DNA of 64,000 bases, taken from assembly GCF_040183065.1 (NCBI RefSeq), contig NC_091120.1:169725488-169789487 (forward strand), in the 5' to 3' direction. Positions 59,324-64,000 of the stretch are shown here, one piece after another; the stretch's first letter is position 1; each line of letters begins with the position of its first letter. The notes below the pieces were generated by a model. It was not told the origin of the DNA and did not search any database. It was given only the letters and a program-made list of their open reading frames with translations. Both the position numbers and the translations under genes were made by a program. The DNA comes from Periplaneta americana (lineage: Eukaryota > Arthropoda > Insecta > Blattodea > Blattidae).

Positions 59324-59329
59324 AATAAA
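59324..59329 (+). terminator. Poly(A) signal after the 59054 exon
   Basis: AATAAA 94 bp beyond the stop codon at 59228-59230. Confidence 0.6.
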
Positions 59330-59559
59330 CAACCATTCTCTCTCTCACTGTACGTTATTACTCTTTGTTGCTGCAATCGAAGACTTGTAAATCAGATCTG
59401 GGTACTGAACCGAGGACGTGGAAGGTCACCAAACACGTCTGAATCTCCATGAACACTTTTAGCAAGTGCTTTAATCGATGCTGCGATGTCCATTGGGTCT
59501 TGTGGACGCTGCATTTGAAACAAAAACAGACAATAAAATTACTTTTCTACTCGACACTA

Positions 59560-59903
59560 GGTGTCTGAGGAAGATTTTAAATATCTACTGGCCAATAATA
59601 ATAAGTAACGAAAATTTATGGAGACTAACAGAAGAAGAACCAATAGAGATTCAAATTAAAAGACGGAAATGGAGATGGATAGGACATACTCTGAGAAAAC
59701 TAATGAGGCTATAGAAAGACAAGCATTGGAATGGAATCCCCAAGGAGCTAGGAAGGTGGGGTGACCCAGAGGGACATGGAGAAGAACGGTTAATGAAGAG
59801 GTGGTAAAGTCTGGGGAGAAGAGAAGGCTATGGCAGCAAATCGTGTCCGTTGGAAGGTTCTCACTGAGGCCCTATGCTCCACATAAGGAGTGAAAGTATA
59901 TAT

Positions 59904-59933
<30 letters not shown>
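59560..59933 (+). mobile_element. LINE 3' end with (TAC)n tail and 12-bp TSD
   Basis: Reads RKILNIYWPIIISNENLWRL, KRRKWRWIGHTLRK and, in broken frames, the terminal stretch with WNGIPKELGRWGDPEGHGE. This is the C-terminus of a reverse transcriptase family different from the three AAGT-tailed copies. It ends in about 30 bp of (TAC)n. TACTCGACACTA (59548-59559) and TACTCGATACTA (59934-59945) flank it. Confidence 0.82.
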
Positions 59934-59938
<5 letters not shown>

Positions 59939-59999
59939 GATACTAACTGAATCGGTCACAGCTGAAAGGCAATAAGTCAATTTTTACACTTTTCAGGAG

Positions 60000-60614
60000 G
60001 CTGCAAAAGGGTATCTGTCGGATACAGGGGGGAGAGTCATTAATCCATCCCATTGAAGGCTTTAAGGAACCAACCTGGACAAATACCCACTGTCCCATCC
60101 CTACCTTCCCATGGTGCAGCTGTTAGTAAGCATAATTTTACAAGCTGAACTAAAGGGAGGGGCTACTCATCAATTAGCACTGGTCAGCTTGATGAGTTAA
60201 TGACTGAATTTGGTATAATTTTCCTCTATTCAATACCTAATTCCCTCTTTACCCTTTCCTATCCAGTCCTCTGACTGAACTCTTACTTTCTTTGACCCTG
60301 ACGGCATTAGAGCATTCGAGGCCTAGGGGTTCATTTCCCTTTCCTTCCTCCTCTTTCTACTTTTCTGTTCCTAGTGCTGACCTGCTATGGCACTAAAATC
60401 GTCCTCCAGTGGCTTAAGGAGGGAAAGCTGGTGATCAACAAGATCTCCCAACTAGGTCCAGTGGACCCGTCGACCAACAGCAGGTGTGGTCCTCCAGACA
60501 TTCTGGGGGTTGTATGTGAATGAAGTAGCCACCAAAACATTAAAATATGGTCTTCACTTAAATCGGCTACAACTTACCATTTTCAAATATTGGAGTGCAT
60601 TAGAAACAACAACA
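60000..60614 (+). mobile_element. Non-coding retrocopy sharing the I-type LINE tail
   Basis: 615 bp bounded by 14-bp direct repeats ACACTTTTCAGGAG at 59986-59999 and 60615-60628. The last 30 bp read AATATTGGAGTGCATTAGAAACAACAACAAC-like (written in parts: AATATTGGAGTGCA, then TTAGAAACAACAACA). This is the 3' end of the I-type LINE at 31329-32712 with an internal piece missing. The preceding 580 bp carry no reverse transcriptase. A short frame (LVINKISQLGPVDPSTNSRC) could be the start of an ORF1. It is either an internally deleted LINE or a SINE that acquired the LINE tail. Confidence 0.85.
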
Positions 60615-61017
60615 ACACTTTTCAGGAGAAGGAAAAAACATACTGTGAAGAAAACCAAGTAAATTTATTGAATGTTTATGTTAAGCTATAGAATAATTCC
60701 CTAGCCTATGGGTGTTACAATAGAAAGACAAATTCAATGCTTCGGACACATTAAAAAAATTATTTAGAGAAATTTACTTACTGCTTTTCAGCTCTGTGTT
60801 TGCTACTTAGACTTCATAAATGCTTTACATATTTAAATATTACATGATATTTTAGTTATATTTTTAATATAATACCATCTACATTCAATGAAAAGATTCT
60901 TATAAATTACAACTTCTCTTATGATATGGCAAAATACAAGCTAAGTAAAGTATGATAAAAAACACAAAGTCACTTAAGACTCATATTACATTGAAACATT
61001 GATATCACAAGGCCATG

Positions 61018-61268
61018 GGTCCACACCTATGGAATAACGGTTAGCACATCTGAAACCAGGTGTTCGAATTCCGGTCAGAGCAAGTTACCTGGTTGAGGAT
61101 TTTTCCGGGGTTTTCACTCAACCCAATATAAGCAAATGTTGGGTAACTATCGGTGCTGGATCCCGGACTCATTTCACCAACATTATCACCTTCATTTCAT
61201 TCAGACACTAAATAACCTGACATGTTGATATAGTGTCGTAAAATAACCTACTAAAAAAAAAAAAAAAA
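61018..61268 (+). mobile_element. tRNA-derived SINE, GGACTCATTTCA type
   Basis: TCCACACCTATGGAATAACG, GTGTTCGAATTCCGGTC (B box), AAGTTACCTGGTTGAGG, GGGTAACTATCGGTGCTGG, TCATTTCATTCAGACACTAA and the 3' end GTTGATATAGTGTCGTAAA with an A tail. Full-length counterpart of the minus-strand copy at 48085. Confidence 0.87.
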
Positions 61269-61269
61269 A

Positions 61270-61681
61270 ACAGACTGCAAGGTTGGTGGTAATTGAAAAG
61301 CAGCAGCTCGGCTACTTGGTCAACCTCGCATGGTGCAGCGCGGCGCTGAAAGGCAGGAGGTCAATGACTTAATGCTTTCCTCATCTGTTCACGTTTCCAG
61401 TAGCAACAGTTTCTTGTACAAGGAGAAGGCTGACTTAATTCTTTCTTGCGCCAATCGATATGTCTTGTTTAAATAGTTCTTAATGCTAAATAAAAAAAAA
61501 AATATATCCAATTTTGACAGGAGTAATCAATTCACAGCTGCAAAAGAAATCTCACTTTTTAGACTTTCATGGTGAATGTAGAAAGAGACTTGCGGGTATA
61601 CCACTCTGTCCTGGAAATGTTAAGTTCCAGTTCCTCCCTTCTGCTTCTCTTTAACTTAACGTCCCTATTGTCTTGAAACTT
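61270..61681. other. Intergenic, unassigned
   Basis: Moderately GC-rich patch at 61264-61375 (CATGGTGCAGCGCGGCGCTG) of unknown nature, then AT-rich sequence. No element borders found. Confidence 0.35.
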
Positions 61682-62235
61682 ACAAACATTGTCATGGGGG
61701 CAGATAAAAAAGTTAATTTTTTTCTTCCACCATGTTAATAATGTCAAAATAAGTGCTTGTATAAATTTTGGCCACTCAAGCGCAATTACGAGATCCCCTC
61801 AGAAAGTAAGTTTCCCTGGATTGTTTACACAAAGAAAACACAATTTCATGGCAAGATTTATTGGAACAGATATTGGTGAAGTATTTTTCAACATATTCTC
61901 CACTGGAAATAAGACATTTGCCACACCATGGGATCTGTGTCGTGGAAGTATGCCATCTGCACCTCTCTGTTGATTCCAAGGTATGACAAATGTCTCAATT
62001 CTGGTGGGAAATATGTTGAAAAATAGTTCAACAATTGCTGTATCTGTTCCAATAAATCTTTCCATGAAATTGTGTTTCCTTTCTGTAAATGACCCCAGGG
62101 AAACTTACTTTCTGAGGGGAGGGGGCATAATTGCGCTCGAGTACCCAAAATTTGTATATGCACTTGCTTTGACATTATTAATACTGGGAGAAAAAAATCA
62201 ACTTTCTTTTATCAGCCCCCATGAGAATGTTTGTT
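61682..62235. mobile_element. Palindrome made of two mariner 3' ends
   Basis: Left arm (61682-61924) and right arm (61981-62235) are inverted copies sharing CATGGGGGC-GATAAA, TTAATAATGTCAAA, GCGCAATTA, CCTCAGAAAGTAAGTTTCCC and ATTTATTGGAACAGATA. On the minus strand the left arm reads KCLISSGEYVEK and on the plus strand the right arm reads KCLNSGGKYVEK, resembling the C-terminal end of mariner transposase. The two 3' ends point outward. No catalytic region remains. Confidence 0.72.
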
Positions 62236-62327
62236 TGTTAGTACAAGCTCCTACAGACGGCTCCTGTAGAGATATGACCACTGCAATTGTTCACCAAAGA
62301 TAAAAACATTAAAAGAAAAATACTCAC

Positions 62328-62467
62328 CATTTCGTCCTCCCTTTCATCACCATCTCGTTTGTTTGGAGGGAGAAAAGCAGGTACATTTACTGGCAGTGAT
62401 TTTGCCAAATTGAAGTGCAGCCCTCTTCCCTTCGGGATGTGAATTCCCTCATCATGACTACCTGAAT
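62328..62467 (-). CDS. Internal exon of an unidentified gene
   Basis: On the minus strand a polypyrimidine acceptor (TTGCGCTTCCTTCTAG) opens a 140-nt frame that ends at a consensus donor (ATG|GTGAGTAT). After two carried bases it encodes 46 residues without a stop: SGSHDEGIHIPKGRGLHFNL, then AKSLPVNVPAFLPPNKRD and the acidic GDEREDEM. Consistent phase, both splice sites and a non-repetitive, protein-like composition support a real coding exon. I do not recognise the protein. Upstream exons should lie to the right, possibly outside the window; I could not find the next exon to the left. Confidence 0.6.
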
Positions 62468-62659
62468 CTAGAAGGAAGCGCAAAGAAGAAAGCACGTTAT
62501 TTCTGCGTTTCATCAACGACAGAGACTGTTCACCTCTGGCTTTTATCTTTGATTACTGAAACAGCTACACTCTTCGCTCTCATTTCTCACTATTTACAAC
62601 CCTTAAATCTTCCACTATTATCTGATTAGTAAGAGTGAGAAGTTTATGCAACCTTCCAG

Positions 62660-63245
62660 ACCTGATATATGCATGCATATATGCTTAAAAAGGCTGAAAT
62701 ACGTAAAGAACTTAAAAAATATGCAGTATATGCTTCAAAGGAGTATCTTCTGTGGACCTCTGGAAAAAGAACTAAGGAAGAGGCTAGTGAAGTGCTTTGT
62801 GTGGAGTGTAGCATTGTATGGGGCAAAAACATGGACATTACAACAAATGAAGAAAAGCGAATAGAAGCATTTGAAATGTGGATATGGTGAAGATTGGAAC
62901 ATGTGAAGTGGACAGACAGAATAAGAAATGAAGCTGTGTTGGAAAGAGTGGGTGAAGGAAGAATGATGTTGAAACTGATCAGGAGAGGAAAAGGAATTGG
63001 TTGGGTCAGTGGTTGAAAAGAAACTGCCTACTGAAGGATGCAATGAAAGGAAAGGTGAACAGGAGAAGAGTTCGGTGCAGAAGAAGCTATCAGATGATAG
63101 ATGACATGAAGATAAATGGATCATATGAGAAGACAAAGAGAAAAGCTGAAAATAGAAAAGATTGGAGAAAACTGGGTTCGCAGTGAAAGACCTGCCCTTG
63201 GACAGAACACTGAATGCTTTCAAAGGAAAACAGGTATCTGTAATA
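62660..63245 (+). mobile_element. LINE reverse-transcriptase C-terminus, third family
   Basis: Frames in succession give LRKRLVKCFVWSVALYGAKTWTL, then EKRIEAFEMWIW, HVKWTDRIRNEAVLERVGEG and RRVRCRRSYQMIDDMKINGS, a typical C-terminal order for an RTE-like LINE. Several frame changes and stops are visible, so an old copy. A minus-strand open frame here is only the shadow of this sequence. Confidence 0.78.
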
Positions 63246-63499
63246 ACATGAACACATTTCAATTATAGACAGTTGTAGAATATCTTCATTTCATCTTGTA
63301 TGGAGTGCACAATATGTCACTAGAATTTTATTTTATTTATCAGATGTCAAGGAATGTCTCGCATCAGAAAGAATCACTTTATATTTAGGAAATGATCTTT
63401 CGATGTCACAGGATGAGATAGGTGCATATTTATATTTTGCGTCATTTGTGCAAATTATATCCTCGGACAAGTAACATCCTTCACTTCTAAGAGCTAACC

Positions 63500-63784
63500 A
63501 ATCTCTGCATCATAATCCACAGTTAATTCCCGATTTACCACGCAGATCATCTGTAGCAGCATTTAGATTGGCAACAAGCCATGACTGTTTGGCCAAACAT
63601 CTGCATAGAATTGGAATATATCAGTCCCCTAACTGCTCATTGTGCAACTCAAACCAAGAAATAGATTTGGAACACCTCAAAATCTGTGCTTCAGTGGCTG
63701 ACCATGACAATATCTTTGAAAAATATTGGAGTGCAAGAGGTCAAATGACTTTGTCAAACACCTGGCGTTAGAAAACAACAACAT
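63500..63784 (+). mobile_element. I-type LINE, 3' end (copy 3)
   Basis: Matches the last 285 bp of the LINE at 31329-32712, from CTCTGCATCATAATCCAC through CSLCNSNQEIDLEHLKIC to TTAGAAAACAACAACA. The frame of the terminal part is still open. 5'-truncated. No clear target duplication. Confidence 0.9.
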
Positions 63785-64000
63785 ATTTTTAAAGTAAAAT
63801 TATGTTGGTTGGCCAGCCTGACAGAAAAAAAAAAAACTAAGAAGAACATTGATGAATGTTCCATAAAGCAAGTATTTGAGCCGACTCCTTATCTTCAGGT
63901 ACACACAATAAAGTGATACAAAAAGAATTCCATATAATGGCACTGGACAAATTCATGAATTCAAAATTCAGAGAGTAATTTCTTCATAGTATTGAAACTG
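63785..64000. other. Right edge, nothing recognised
   Basis: AT-rich sequence to the window end with no supported feature. Confidence 0.4.

Noticed and set aside
62735-63262. 175-codon minus-strand frame as a gene
   Set aside because: It is the antisense shadow of a LINE reverse-transcriptase C-terminus that is readable on the plus strand.

Overview
The window is a piece of a large, AT-rich insect nuclear genome: spliceosomal GT-AG introns, insect-type housekeeping genes, and very dense transposon debris. The repeat mix (RTE-like LINE tails, an R2-type LINE, tRNA-derived SINEs, many MITEs) makes me think of a polyneopteran such as a cockroach, but the species is a guess.

Two complete host genes occupy 23.5-55.5 kb and are arranged head to head. 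CARS1 (cytosolic cysteinyl-tRNA synthetase) is on the minus strand, with 11 coding exons from 45680 down to 23492. The exon phases all agree and give 742 residues. EIF3M (translation initiation factor 3 subunit M) is on the plus strand, with 7 coding exons from 46546 to 55481 giving 384 residues. About 865 bp separate the two start codons, so the interval 45681-46545 probably holds a shared bidirectional promoter and a non-coding first exon of CARS1. Both products act in cytosolic protein synthesis.

Two further exons look real, but I cannot name their genes. One is a plus-strand terminal exon (59054-59230, with a poly(A) signal at 59324). The other is a minus-strand internal exon (62328-62467).

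The first 22 kb have no recognisable host gene. They hold a stack of non-autonomous DNA transposons with readable terminal inverted repeats (TIRs) and target-site duplications (TSDs): a Tc1/mariner-type element at 5.26-5.80 kb, a family with 7-bp TSDs (copies at 6.2, 13.0 and 25.7 kb), hAT-type elements at 7.2 and 48.5 kb, and two adjacent TTA-TSD elements at 10.2-11.5 kb. LINE 3' ends, SINEs and microsatellites are scattered throughout.

The introns of both genes carry the same kinds of repeat: an RNase H-bearing I-type LINE at 31.3-32.7 kb, an RTE-like reverse transcriptase at 53.1-54.3 kb, pogo/Tigger-like MITEs, a Penelope-like fragment at 39.6-40.0 kb and a decayed hAT transposase at 41.9-42.5 kb.

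The most unusual structures are: (1) two large inverted-repeat units at 23.76-25.28 kb with a tRNA-like sequence in each arm; (2) the 7-bp-TSD MITE family with nested insertions that can be read base by base; (3) a 615-bp non-coding retrocopy at 60.0-60.6 kb whose 3' end matches the tail of the I-type LINE; and (4) a palindrome at 61.7-62.2 kb built from two mariner 3' ends.
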